Positions 1 through 11,700 of a stretch of DNA of 64,000 nt are shown here, in pieces (the first letter of the stretch is position 1; each line of letters opens with the position of its first letter). Made by a program: the position numbers and the translations under genes. The notes beneath the pieces are model-generated. The model was not told the origin of the DNA and searched no databases. It saw only the letters and a list, made by a program, of their open reading frames with translations. The stretch is from Edolisoma coerulescens (taxonomy: Eukaryota > Chordata > Aves > Passeriformes > Campephagidae): contig VWZW01001378.1 of the NCBI GenBank assembly GCA_013397115.1, positions 63,761-127,760 on the forward strand. The letters are read 5' to 3'.

Positions 1-1480
1 GGGAAGGATTCCTGCAGTGTGCGCCCCTGGCTGAGTGGCTGGGGAGAGCTGTCCTCCTTGGAGCTGCGCTGATGCTGCGCTGTCCGCTTTGACACAGCTG
101 TGCAGTCACATTTTGATCAGTGTTGATAGCTTATGAATTCCAAAATTGACAAAATTTACAGAAAAATGAGGATAATCCATCTTCCTTAGCAGCCTGTCAG
201 GAGCTGGCTATACTTCATAATCTTCAATTACAGATGCTATTTTCAGACATTTACATGCAGATATTAGAACAAAATGAAAATGAGAAACAAAGAGTGAATG
301 GAAATGCAGCTATTTATATGTATAAAAGAAAAACAACAGGTAAATTCTAGGCATTTAGATTGGATTTGGGTGTCCCTTTGGAAAATCTGAGAATAGCTGC
401 ACCCACTTATGAATTGCACTGTGGAAATGTAAAATGTAGTATATCGTTTCCCATATGCAGATAATGTGAAGACTGGGTCAAAAACAGGTCAGTTATTTTG
501 AAGTATGAGGGTAAATGTGTTCATGGCAGGGTGCACGAGCTAATTCTCACTGCCTTCAAAGGAATGTCTGGGGATGTGTACAATCCTAATTGGATTTCGG
601 CTACAATGAAGCACAGCTGTTAACTTTTTATAAACCTTTATGTATTGTGAAAGGAGGGTTCAGAAATACTCAGTTTAAACTGAGGGAAGAAGGCTGTGCC
701 ACTGAAATCAAACTTCCATGTTCTGTGACACAGCAATGAGCCCAATGTGGCTGAAAACAAAGAGGAACTAGGGTTTGTCCAAATGAGGCGTGTAAATAAC
801 ATTTGCTCCAAAGTAGAATTGGTTTTGGTGTCAGCAGTAGCCAGTGCAGAGAATATCACGTAAATTATGAAAGGGGAGGGGGCGTGGCTGGCAGGTGGCA
901 GTGGTGAGGCTTTGATGTATAGGTTCCTGGGAGCCTTTCCCACCCATATCCTGGGTGGCTGAGAAGGAGGGCATTAGGCTGGATTTTCCATTCCCAGGAA
1001 ATTCCAGGCAGAGCAGCAGTGATGCCTGTGCAGCTGCAAGAGGTGCTGGCTTTCTGAAAGCCTGGAGAGATTAATTAGAGCTGCTTTGGATTAAACTCTT
1101 CAAACCATATCTAATGTTACAAATTTCTTGCCTTTGTCAGGCTGAGGTGCAGGTTTCTGTGGACAGCCTGCCTGGCGTGTGCCACTTCTGCCCCTATTTA
1201 TTAATTAATTTTAAAGTATTAAGATGTGATGACTTGGAGATATTTGGTGTGAAGTCTGGCTTGCTGCTGCCATAAGGGGTGAGCAGGGGGTGTGCTGGGT
1301 GTGATCTGGGGGACAACACTGTGCCTCTCAGGGACCTCAGTATTTTTTTTTGGCAGTGAAAGTTCTTGATGCACCATGTCTGTCAGGAAAGAAGACAGAG
1401 CACATGGTCAGTGAGGAGGCAGTCTAAGCCCTGAAGCCTCAGGCTGGCACCTTGCACTAATGGTCTGAGCTCCTGTTGAG

Positions 1481-1508
1481 CTGCTGCTGTTGCTGCTGCT
1501 GCTGCTGC
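1481..1508 (+). repeat. CTG trinucleotide microsatellite
   Basis: About nine CTG units run here with one TTG interruption. The reverse complement is CAG. It lies in intron 6 with no evidence of translation. It is short and probably polymorphic. Confidence 0.9.
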
Positions 1509-4332
1509 ATCCTGAGCAGCATCCTGAGCCTGGGGGCAGCTGTGCCAGTGGCAGGAGAACACAGGAGGTGTTATTTCATGTCCGCCTGCTGTTTTGATTT
1601 GGAAAATCTAGCAGATGCAAAAAGCAACATGTGCAAGTCCCAGTGGACCCCAGCTGGCTCATTTTAATGGCCATTTGCCCTGTGCAGCAGACAGCTCTTG
1701 TCTGTTTTTGCTTGGTGCAGTCTCTTCAGGGGTGCTGTGAGTGAGGTCTGTGCCCCACAAAAGGGATGAGGCAGAAAGGGGATATATCTGCCTCACACCT
1801 CATGGGTCGCAGCACTGCTGCAGGGCTCATCCAGCCTATGGGAGCTCCCTAAGATTCCCACATTGGCACCCAAGAACCAGGCTGTTTCAGGGAGTGGCCT
1901 TGTTCCCTACTGTATGTCCATCTTTTTCTGACACTTTAGGATAAAATCCCAGGTAAATCTCAAAGAGACAATTTCTGTACGTATAGGGTGGGTTGACTTT
2001 TCGGTGCGTTATACTCTGGCATCTTTGCCAGAAAAAGTGCAGGGTGAAGCTGATCGTGGTCTGCCTCTCTGCTTTGCTGTAGTGCAGCAGGTTTGAAAAT
2101 GGTTCTGAAACCCTCCTGCATACTTTTTCTTTCCATTTGCCTATCACGTCCACCACTCCAAGGGGATTAATGGTTAGAAATAAAGCTTTTGTAATGGAGG
2201 TGGATGTGCAGAAACCTTCCATTTTGCACTTTGCAGAGAAGTCAAATTGGAGGGACTGTGCAGACCCTGCTGCTGCAAGAGGAATGGTACTGCTGCCAAT
2301 AGGCACACAGAGATCACTCCTCTCCTCACCACTGCAGCCACTCCCCTCAGCTCCCGTCTGCCAGAGCCGAGCCAGAGCAGAGTAGGATAGGACAGGGGAA
2401 CACACGAGATCTGGTCTTGCCCCTCCTTTCAGTTTGTCCTTCTCAGTCTCTCTTTTATATATTCCTCGTTTCACATGTCTGTGTTTTCTCTCCTCCATGC
2501 TATGGCAGTGGTGCTCCATGCTGATGAGACAGTGCGTGGTACAACCGCAGGCAGTCATTTTTCAGGTAATTTCTAGGGTAATGAACACCCGTCTCTTGCT
2601 TTTTCACCTACCAAGCAGAAGGTCAGGCTTCCTGCTGCACGAGAAGGGACCCCAGCCATGGGGGTCATTCTGGGCTGTTTCTTACCATCAGTGGTGCCAC
2701 CTTGCCAGTGCAGGAGCCAAGTCTGAGATCCCTTCTGCTGCTCCCACCCCAATCAGCTGGAGAAGCTCTTGGGGAGGGTCGGCAGGAGGGTTCAGCAGGA
2801 GGGTCTCAGTGGGGCCATGGGGTGAGGGGCTGCTCCATGAGCGCTACCTTCCCCTGGGGTTTCCTTTCCTTTCTGGATGGGGTACCTGAAAGGAAAGGAT
2901 CTGCCTGGGGGGAAGGGGAAGAGGGGATGCCACTGTACCCTTCATGAGTGGTTCAATACCCAACACTCTGAGCTCACAGTGTCAGCAAGGCTTTTGCTTT
3001 TTCAGGGGGTGCTAGAGTCCCGTGGCCTCTCCACGAGGGTGAGGAGGGCTGCAGACAGCACCCACGGTCTGGTTTTAGGGTGAATGCTCCTGTGCTCTGC
3101 ACCCCTGACTCTCCACTTCTTGGAGGCCAGAAGATGTCTCTGCTGACCATCACTTCCTTGCAGCACCTCACTGTTGGCAGCACTGTGTTTCCTTTTCTGC
3201 CCACAGGCAAGTGCTGGTCACTGCCACTGGGCCAGCCTGGTGCTGGCTGTGACCCCACTGCTTTTCAGTGTAAACTATAACTGCAGAGGTGGATGTGATG
3301 TGAGGGGTCACTCCTCCATTGGGACTGCACGAGGAGAGGGGAGTCAGCAATCACAAGGGCTGCCCCTCGGCCTGGACTTGCTCTGCCTGGGTGCTGGAAG
3401 CAGTGGTCAATGTTTGCTCCATGTGGCTGCTAGTGTTCAGCTGATGGTGGTTCCAAGGAGGGATCTAGGCACATCAAAGTAGCTGGAAAATCCCTTAAAA
3501 TCCCACTGTTCTTACCTCTGGGAAAAGTTACTGGGCCATTGCAAAAGACATGCAGGTCCTGTGTGCAGGAAGTTATTTGGACCAAAAGCAGGGCAGGACC
3601 CCAAATCTCCATTTTGGACATCTTCAGCTCATGCCTTCTCATTCCTACCGCAGTGCTGCTTGGCTATGGGCTCTCCCTCTACACTGTGCTGAGCAACTAT
3701 AATGCTTCCAGTCCCTCCAGTCTGCAAATGTCGTTTCATGGTTTGGGACTGCGCCACTGCATATTGCTCCAACTCACTATGGTGCAGTCACATGGAAGAG
3801 CACAGGGTATCACTGTCGTGACCCTTGCCAAGTTATGCTACACTGTGATTGCTGCTTGCTTGACACTAGAACTGGTCAGTTTCTCCAGGCTCAGAGGGCT
3901 ACTCATGGCTCACTGGCATAGTGCTTCCAGGTCATTACAGCTAAAACTCTTAACTCCGGTCCTGTTTATCCCTGTGTCAGTTCCTTGGACTCCTGAAGGG
4001 AAGCAAGCTATGGAGTTACGCATTCCTATGTCTGAGAATTGCAGTTGAGGGCTCAGGCTGGTTCCAGTTGGGTTTGTAGTTTGGGATGTGCACATCCTTC
4101 CTCAGTTCCCTTAGGAGACCCAACCCGTGGCAGGGGTCCCATTCCAGCTGGATGCTTCCTCCCAAACTACAGGTGTGCAGCTCTCACTTTGTAAGTGGGA
4201 AGCCACATTCACTCTCTGCCTGTTGGGAGTGGTGGATCAGCACCCCATGGGAGGATCTAAAGAGATTTTCTAGTCTTGATATGGTACAGTCGGTGCTTTC
4301 ACAGAGCAAACATGGGTGAAATCAGGCATCCT

Positions 4333-4342
4333 TCCCCAGGGA
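4333..4342. promoter_or_regulatory. Perfect EBF1 consensus site (TCCCCAGGGA)
   Basis: The ten bases match the palindromic consensus TCCCNNGGGA of EBF1, a B-lineage factor known to activate PAX5. The match is real. Function is inference: it is a single site, a chance match in 64 kb is quite possible, and the surrounding sequence does not look conserved. Confidence 0.2.
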
Positions 4343-5329
4343 TTGGTGTGTGCTCTTCTAGAGATACTAGAAATACCAAACAGCAGCACACAAGGACAAG
4401 TTTTCCTCTGCTGTGCTGCCAGCCCATCCGTGCTTTTGCATCACCAGCTGCAAGGAATGTCTCTGCAGGGCTATTATTTCTCTGATGTTTTGTCAAGTTA
4501 GGGTTTTGGGAAAAGAAAAAATCTAGCAGTGTCTCCATATGTGCATGTACCCTGCATAGGGGAAAGGAAGGGTTGGAGACTTAGGAGAACATGGAATGAT
4601 GTGGGAAGGCTGAGAAATGCGTCGCGGTGTGATGAGGAATGAGAAGAAGGAGCTTTGATTACACTTCTAGGAAGGAGGAAGGCTGGGACAATTATTGGCA
4701 TTCTCTGCCAGGGAGGGAGGTTCCCAGGGCTGTCCTCTCCCAGGTGCAGAAGTGGGGATGAGTCAGAGGTGTGGGTGTCTTTGAGGCAGTGGTGGTAGAC
4801 AAAAAAGGCTTGGTCTGTGAAGGCAAGGCAAAAGTGAGGGCACAGAGGGTGTTGGAAGAGGAATGAGCTGAAAGGACTTAGTAACAATACAACTTTAATG
4901 CAAAGGTTATGTAGGATCTTAGGAGACAAGTCAGAGGACTCTGATTCATGGGCTGGATGCAGGACAAGGCTGGCCAGCAGCTGGTCGCTGGTAAAATGTA
5001 TTTTGCATGCTCATCTGCCAGAGGTTTGTATTGGGAATCCTTCAAGGTGACAGGCTGTACTCCCGCATCATGCAGGTGTTGTCTCCAGAAAAAAACATGT
5101 TTATTACACAGAACTGTTAATATAGGATTATCCATGTAAATTAACTTCTGTTTGAATGAGACCTGAGCTACAGAGACACCAGCACGTATTCCTGGCCAAA
5201 GGGTTGAGGTAGTGTCGAGCACCAGATTGTGTGCTGGGTTCTCAGAGAAACTTGCAGGAAGGAGAAGGATGTATTCACTCAGATCATCTTTTGTTTCCTT
5301 AAAAAAAGAGTTAACTTATTTTGATGTTG

Positions 5330-5473
5330 CATTCCTGGAAGTGTTCAAGGCCTAGCTGGATGGGGCCTTGAACGACCTGGTCTAGTGGAAGGTGTCCCTG
5401 CCCGTGGTAGGGGGTGGAATAAGTTGGTCTTTAAGGCCCCTTCCAATCCAAACCAGTCTGGGATTCTGTGTTT
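5330..5473 (+). mobile_element. CR1 LINE 3' tail fragment
   Basis: The sequence follows the 3' untranslated end of avian CR1: GTGTTCAAGGCC near 5341, then the segment with TGTCCCTGCCCGTGG near 5393, then CTTTAAGGCCCCTTCCAATC near 5430, ending at ATTCTGTG near 5463. It is 5'-truncated, as most CR1 copies are, and lacks a coding part. Divergence from the usual tail suggests an old insertion. CR1 copies of this kind are typical of birds and other reptiles. Confidence 0.88.
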
Positions 5474-6571
5474 TTCTGAGTTTTGCTTTGGATGCTCCAA
5501 AAAACCTCCATGAGATGCTGCGTTCATCTCCATTTCTTCATCTCTGCACTGCTTCTGCATTGACTTAATCTTCAGGAATTCATTAGGGATTGGCATCACA
5601 GCAGCTCTTCAGTTTACCTCTTCCCATTGCAGTTCTTCATTTGAAGTCAACCTCCAGTTGTTATGGGCATGATTACCGTCTCACAAATAACAGATTAAAA
5701 CTTAAAGGGCAGATGGCAGGGAAGGGAGGACTTTGAAAGAAAACCTCCCAGATTTGTGGGAATGATCCTGACAATAAGAAATCATTGAAAAATGGCAAAT
5801 GAAGATAAGCTTTGTGCCATGTACATATACATCCTCTAGATGCCTGGATTGGCCTCATCGGCTGTAGAATGCTGTAGCTACAGAGACTTAAATAGGGTTA
5901 TAGGACACAAACACTCTGATTTCTGAGGACCTGTGCTTGTTTACCATAGCCTCTTTTAGCTAATGAGATTAAGAAATTCTTTGGAAATGACACAGCATCC
6001 TTACCACAGTCAGGTGATTTATTTTTAAATAACTTGGATTTAGAAACAGTTAGCTACAAATGCATCCATTAAGCAAACACATATGTACACATACCTTTTC
6101 TTTCCTGTGAGATGATGAAGAAATGCAATATTCCCAAGAAAAGGGAAATGGGACACCCTGTTCCCACCTTCTTATTAGTGCATGTCCCCTCAAGTGCCAA
6201 CACTGATATGTGGAGAGTATGGAGGTTAGGAGGCATGAACATTTTCCCTAGCAAGAAAGTAGCTTGCAGTTGGCAGTCAATCTACAAATTTTCCTCTTTC
6301 AGGAAAGCCTTGTTATATATTAATGAGTTTGACTTTGGTTTTATAGAGAAAACCTATTTTTGTGTTCTCTGAGAACACTGGTGATAGGCACAGACCCACT
6401 TATTGAACAGTTTGAATGTTGAAAATCCCAGTGTAAATGGGCATTGCCTTTAACACTGGCTGAACAAATGATTTTTGAGTTCTATGTTGCATCTACTTTC
6501 TGTTGCACAGGCAAAAAAACCCTCTTTAGTAAATTTATTGTCACTAAAATGCCTTTTGTTTCTTTTTCCAG

Positions 6572-6701
6572 GCAACTGAATACTCAGCCATGGCCTCGCT
6601 AGCTGGTGGATTGGATGACATGAAGGCCAATATAACCAGCCCTACTTCTGCAGATTTGGGAGCGAGTGTTCCTGGGCCTCAGTCCTATCCTATTGTCACA
6701 G
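6572..6701 (+). CDS. PAX5: PAX5 exon 7 (internal coding exon)
   Basis: PAX5 (BSAP) is a nuclear paired-domain transcription factor that commits cells to the B lineage and also acts at the midbrain-hindbrain boundary. The exon opens in phase 0 after TTTCTTTTTCCAG and reads ATEYSAMASLAGG, LDDMKAN, then TSPT and SVPGPQSYPIVT. It ends on the first base of a Gly codon before GTAAGTG. Its 130 bp equal the mammalian exon 7, residues about 261-304, between the partial homeodomain and the transactivation region. PAX2 and PAX8 differ here: PAX2 has TQTYPVV where this has PQSYPIV. Against human PAX5 from memory I see L281I, P286S, I289L and S291A, mild changes in a linker. Because 130 is not a multiple of three, skipping this exon shifts the frame. 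Intron retention would add one Lys and then stop. Confidence 0.97.
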
Positions 6702-8023
6702 GTAAGTGATTTTCAAACACTGATAAATAGTGTGAATTGTCTGTACCTTCACATTGCATGATGATGTCCTTTATGGAAGAATTGTGTCAGATGTGGAGTC
6801 ATTTGCTCAAAAAGTCTCTTTTTGAATGTGATTTCAGAGGAGCTCTGTTGAAAGTCAGCTGCATGGCTTGTGTAAATAATTTGTGTTTGTTTGTAGCTGA
6901 CAGATGAAGCATCCATCCCTCTTGTTCAGGAAAGGATGTGCCTCTCCACCCCAAACGTACATCCTCAATACCACCGCATCACCGAAAAGCAGAATGCTTG
7001 TCTCTGCTTTTGGGCTTTGGTGCTCATTTTTTGTAAATGCACCTGGTATGTTTGACTGGATGGAGTTATTATGACAGTTCAAACTAGCCTGAATTTTGGA
7101 TGCTCATTTTATACCGTTTCTGAATTGTACTTGTGCACTAAAGCTGAGCATTTAAATGAAAAGCAAAGGCTGTTTGTTCAAGGAATGCCACGTATCTGCA
7201 TTTATTCAGCAGGCGTAGAGTAAGAGTTAAGGAAGAGCTAGAGTCTAATAAATGCTTTGGTCACCTATTTATTTGGGACTTACCTCATTGCTTGCAAGGA
7301 AATTGTCCAAATGGTAAGAAAATTATGAAATTGTGTCCTGAACTAGTTGTGCAAATCAGAAAAAATGAGGGCTTTTAAAATTTAAGGCTCTGTGTTTCAT
7401 ATGAATGTTACCTCTGTGTGTTACTGGTATGTCTAATTGGTGCAAACTTCATTGGATTTTCTCTGGCAAAGATTGGATGTAATTCTTCATTTTGTCGCTA
7501 CAATGGGGGATTATACTGGTTTTTGTATAGTATTACTGTGTCTTCAAAGCCTTACAATCTCATCTAGCAGAGGAGCAGTTTTGAAAACAAGTATTGTCAC
7601 AAAGTTGTTTTAACCCAGTACAGCACCTGTCTTCGGCTTTTCTTGACAAAGTTTAGGAGGATTCCAGAGAAATTGGAGAGTTAAAGAAAAACATGTGTAT
7701 CTTGAAGTGGGAGGGCAGAGACTTCTTTTAATACCTGTCTGGTTCTGGATGGGTTTGAGTGCTGGACTCATAAATAAGAAAGGTGTCTAGGGGTGGATGG
7801 ATGGACAGAAAGAGGGACTTCTGGAGATGTGTGGCTTGTAAAAGGTAAGGAGATAGAGCATTGATAGATATATCTATGTTCATCAGGAGTTTGTGCTGGA
7901 ACCAGTGTTATCTAACATCTTCATCAGTGACACAGACAGGGATCAAGGGCACCCTCAGCAGGTTTGCAGGTGACACCAAGCTGAGAGTGCAGTAACATCC
8001 CTGAAGGACAGGGCCATCCAGAG

Positions 8024-8234
8024 TGTTGCTGCCTGCTTGCCTGCCCGCTCGCCTGCTTGCTGTCTCAGTAGTCCTCTTCTTCTGTGGTAGTAGTCTTCTT
8101 CTGTGGTAGTAGTCCTCCTGTGGTAGTAGTCCTCTTCTTCAGTGGTGGTAGTCCTCTCCTGTCCTTTTCCACACCTGCTAATAACTAAAGATGGTTTGGC
8201 TGGGGCACACTAAAAGGTTCAAATACATTCAACA
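8024..8234. mobile_element. Short solo LTR-like element (211 bp) nested in CR1
   Basis: The insert begins TGTTG and ends CAACA, a 5-bp terminal inverted repeat with the TG...CA ends of an LTR. It is flanked by CCAGAG at 8018-8023 and again at 8235-8240. Removing the insert and one CCAGAG restores an uninterrupted CR1 reading, GCCATCCAGAG followed by GGACTTGG, so the edges are well supported. A 6-bp duplication fits ERVK-like or alpharetroviral integration. No TATA box, polyadenylation signal or retroviral gene is visible, so it could also be a non-autonomous or internally deleted LTR. Orientation is undetermined. The inside is dominated by tandem repeats. Confidence 0.7.
8067..8160. repeat. 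Tandem repeat, 17-24 bp unit, about 4.5 copies
   Basis: Units begin AGTAGTCCTC or AGTAGTCTTC and end TGTGGT, varying in the number of CTT steps between. Just before them, 8030-8062, is a TGCC/TGCT/CGCC tetranucleotide-like run. Both lie entirely inside the LTR-like insert and may be part of its native sequence or a later expansion. Confidence 0.85.
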
Positions 8235-8720
8235 CCAGAGGGACTTGGAAAAGCTGCAGAAGTGGCCCATGGGAATCTCATGAGGTTTAACAAGGCCAGG
8301 GTGCACCTGATACTGCACTTGGGTTGGGGCTACTCCCAGGATTGATCCAGGCAGGGGATGAACAGACTGAGAGCAGCCCTGGGAGAAGGACTTGGGGGTG
8401 CTGGTGGGTGAGAGCTGGCCCTGTCCTGGCTGTGTGTGCTGGGACCCAGAAACCCCCCCGTGCTGGGCTGATCCCCCAGCATGGGCAGCAGGGGAGGGGG
8501 GATTCTGCCCCTCTTCCCCGCTCAGGTGAGATCCCACCTGCCTCCAGCCCTGAGGCCCAGCACAGAAAGGATGTGGAGCTGCTGGAGCCAGTCCAGAGGA
8601 GGCAACCTAGTTGATCAGAGGGTGGAACACCTCTGCTATGAGGAAAGGCTGAGATAACTGGAATTGTTCAGGCTGGAGAAAAGAAGGCTTTGGGGTGACC
8701 TAACTGCAGCCTCTGTTGTC

Positions 8721-11700
8721 TTCTAAGGGACTGCTCACCCAGGATTTACACCTGGCCAAAATGAGGTCCAGCCAAGAGCTGGTACATCAGCAGCACTTGT
8801 TTTTTTTCACACTGGTTTAAGCACTTCTCACATGTCTCATGTTGCTACTTCCTTAGAATGTTGTGAGCTGATTGATCACATTTGTTAGAGTAAAACCTAC
8901 TACAGAGGTGATGCTGCAGAGTTCAATATGGATTTCACAGAGGTTCTCCCTGTGATGTTACCTACACTTGAGTAACAAGTTCCAAATGTTAAATTTGCTA
9001 GTTCACCTCAAGAACATGGAGCAGGCTTTATGAACAGCAAGTTCTAGGAAAAATCTGCCATCAGTCTTAAATATGTCAGAGTGACAGCTACAACAGAACA
9101 CATTTTTCAAGACAGTGGGTATTTATATCTTTAATTTGACAGTGCTGTAGAGTTTTCTATCAACAGCATTCATAAAACTTAGATATACATGAGCATATCA
9201 AAAGTCTTTTAAAACCTCTGCCTTTTGATATCTTTTTGGAGGAGGTTGTCTACCTGCTGTACTCTCATTTTCTCTTTTAACAGCCATAGGAATTGTTTTG
9301 TGCTGGTCATGCTCTGGAATCACCCAGAAGTCCCCATCATGATCTGGGCCCTGTAGCAATGGGCACGTACTGTAGGCCCGAGTCATGCTCCCTACTCTGA
9401 GGCTTTCCTGAGGAGCTGAAAGGGATATGCAGGTTGTCAGGAGCAGGAAGGTTTCAGTAGCAAGCTATGCTTTGTAATGTGCAAAGCATGTCCACTACAG
9501 CACACTTGGTGGTGCATTTCTCTCTGTAGTTCTGGACAGATTCCTCTATTTTCTCCCCAAATATAGCTAATTTTTTAAGTCCCAACTCTTTTCCCAGCCT
9601 GTTTCCTTGGTGGGACAGGAAGTTTGGAAAAGGAGACACATCTACTGACCCTATTTCCCTTGTAAGCACAAGGTGCATATTGCCATGGGACTTTAATCTG
9701 TGGCAGGTATCTCTGAAAATCAGGAGCTGGGAAATGGTGCACAACGGTGGTTATGAGTGCTAGGTCCAACAAATGTCCACAAACACACCACCTACTCTGC
9801 CTTCTCAGAGCTTTTTTTGTGGTCTGTGGTCTGACCAAAGCTGTGGTAAAATCCAGTGATTGGTTTAGTGTTCTGTGGCTGGGATGGGCAGTGGTTGGTA
9901 GGCAATCGATAAGGCAACAGTCCCTGGAGGAAGGTCAGCTTTGTATCAGCCCCACTTCAGTGGTAAGGCCCTTACTCATGAGAGAAATCCTGCCAGAACC
10001 ACCTCTTGGTCCTTGGCCCCCCCAGTTTAGAAAAGCCTAAGCCTCACAGATCCATGATGGCATTTCCCATGTGAACTGCTCCTCACTGTAAGAGAATGGC
10101 CAGCCTTACCTCTGGTCTTCCCTTGAGATTCAGGAAGTTGCGTTCCTTTTAATTTCTTCACCATTTTTTTTTTGAGTGTTTCCACTCTTCCTTGTTTCGT
10201 ATGGGCTGTCCTGTGGTATATGTGAACAAACTCAGAGAATGAAGCTGAAAGCCTTGGGGGGCAACATGTTTTAGCATGCTAGGTAGTGTGTTTTCAACTG
10301 TAAAAGTGAGGGTTAATTGGATAAAAGTCCACCAAATGTCCAAAGTCTGTGGCTGATGGTGTTAATGCCTTGAGGTCGATCTCACTTCTCTGTTGACATT
10401 CCAGATTATAAACAATTTTGTAACAGCTTCAGTGTCATGAGACCAAGAGCTGCTTAAAACACTGGCAAATGAGTTGTAGTATCCAGAGCAGCACTGGTGG
10501 GCAACATCTCTTCTCCCAGGAGCTCTTCTGGTTGTGTGTGTGAAGCAGAGCTGTGAACATGATTGCATGATATTTCAACACAGAATAAGGCTGAAAAGTG
10601 AGTAAATAACTTGAAATATGGAAACCAGGAGTCTGAGCCAGGAACACTTCTCTCCTTTCTATAGCTGTATCTGCTGTTCAAGCTTAATCATTTTTTGTGA
10701 CAAATTCTGGAGTAGTCTGGGCTGCCATATGTGAAGAGAACTTGGTCTATTTTGTGTTGTCAGTCTTAAATCTGTAAGACTGTAAAAGAATTTAATGGAA
10801 ACAAGTCTGAGAACAGAACTATTACTACAGTTTTTCCTTGCTCTCGTTACCAGGTTGTGGTGTGGGTGGCAAAGCAATGTTGAGATTTGAGATGGCAAAG
10901 ATCCTCTGTGCAGTTGTTGGTAGAAAAGGTAATATTTGTCTCTCTTAGCCAGCTGGCAGATCCAAACATGTGGGATAGATCTTGAAGATTAAAGGATTGC
11001 TTAAACATCAGCATTCCTGCTAGTACTTGCTGCTAAGGAGAAATGTAGTGACAGCTGTCAGTATTGCTTCATCCACCACCTCTGCTGTGTTGTGGACCAC
11101 CAGTGAAATCTCTGATTAGAGAACCACTTGCTTTCTTTGCATTGTTTTTATGCCACATTAAATAGCAAGTTTAAAAAACTCCCTTCTGTCACTGTATGCT
11201 GCCACAGCTTGTAAGTGCTCTCTCTATTTTCAAGCCAATGACATAGGCCCAGCACATTGCTGCTGTTGTCAGCAATTTCCAAGAAGCCTGTGATTGTTAC
11301 TAATTACCTCCAGATGCAGTTTCCCTGCTTTGGCTTGCTGATTTCAGCGTGGTTGGTGTCACTGTGAGAGGACAAAACCATGTTAAACTGGTATCTTTAC
11401 GGTATGGTATCTCCAATACTGTGCTGGGGGTCGATTGGTGAACCCACAGCAGCCCGGCTGTGTCCAGCAGCGGAGTCAGTTTGTACTTACAGAGCCAGGA
11501 GTGACTGTCAACCACCCTCACCTCACCCAGGGGCAGAGAAGCCTGATTTACTGGACTGAGGTCTGATGGGAACTCTACGTCCCTCCATTAAAAAAAGTGG
11601 CACAGAGCAAAGTGTTGTCAGTGGGCTTTTTGTCTAGGACATGCTGGAGTAGAGGAGCCTGGTCTTCTTCATGCTGGGACATCTCTATCACCCTTAGCTC

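Larger units (their letters stand above)
1..6571 (+). other. PAX5: PAX5 intron 6, 3' part (5' end outside window)
   Basis: This is non-coding sequence ending at the exon 7 acceptor, whose pyrimidine tract and CAG lie at about 6551-6571. I see a CTG microsatellite at 1481-1508, a CR1 tail at 5330-5473 and an isolated EBF1-like site at 4333-4342. Positions 1-1480, 1509-5329 and 5474-6550 show no recognisable exon, repeat or RNA gene. The longest frame, 223 codons on the - strand at 1887-2558, has no domain I recognise, no splice context and no repeat signature, so I treat it as chance. Intron status is inferred from the in-phase PAX5 exon that follows. Confidence 0.85.
7883..8720 (+). mobile_element. 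CR1 LINE fragment, interrupted by a nested insertion
   Basis: Two pieces, 7883-8023 and 8241-8720, match consecutive parts of a CR1 element: the end of the reverse transcriptase and the sequence after it. Visible CR1 landmarks are AACATCTTCATCAGTGACAC near 7914, CACCCTCAGCAGGTTTGCAG near 7950, GTGACACCAAGCTGAGAG near 7971, CCCATGGGAATCTCATGAGG near 8266, and GGAAAGGCTGAGATAACTGG near 8642. The catalytic FADD segment is changed to FAGD and stops occur in frame, so the copy is dead. The break at 8024-8234 is explained by a separate insertion. The last part, 8700-8790, diverges and I cannot fix the end exactly. Confidence 0.85.

Noticed and set aside
1476..1667. Cysteine-run frame beginning MSCCCCCCCCC
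   Set aside because: It is simply a frame of the CTG microsatellite.
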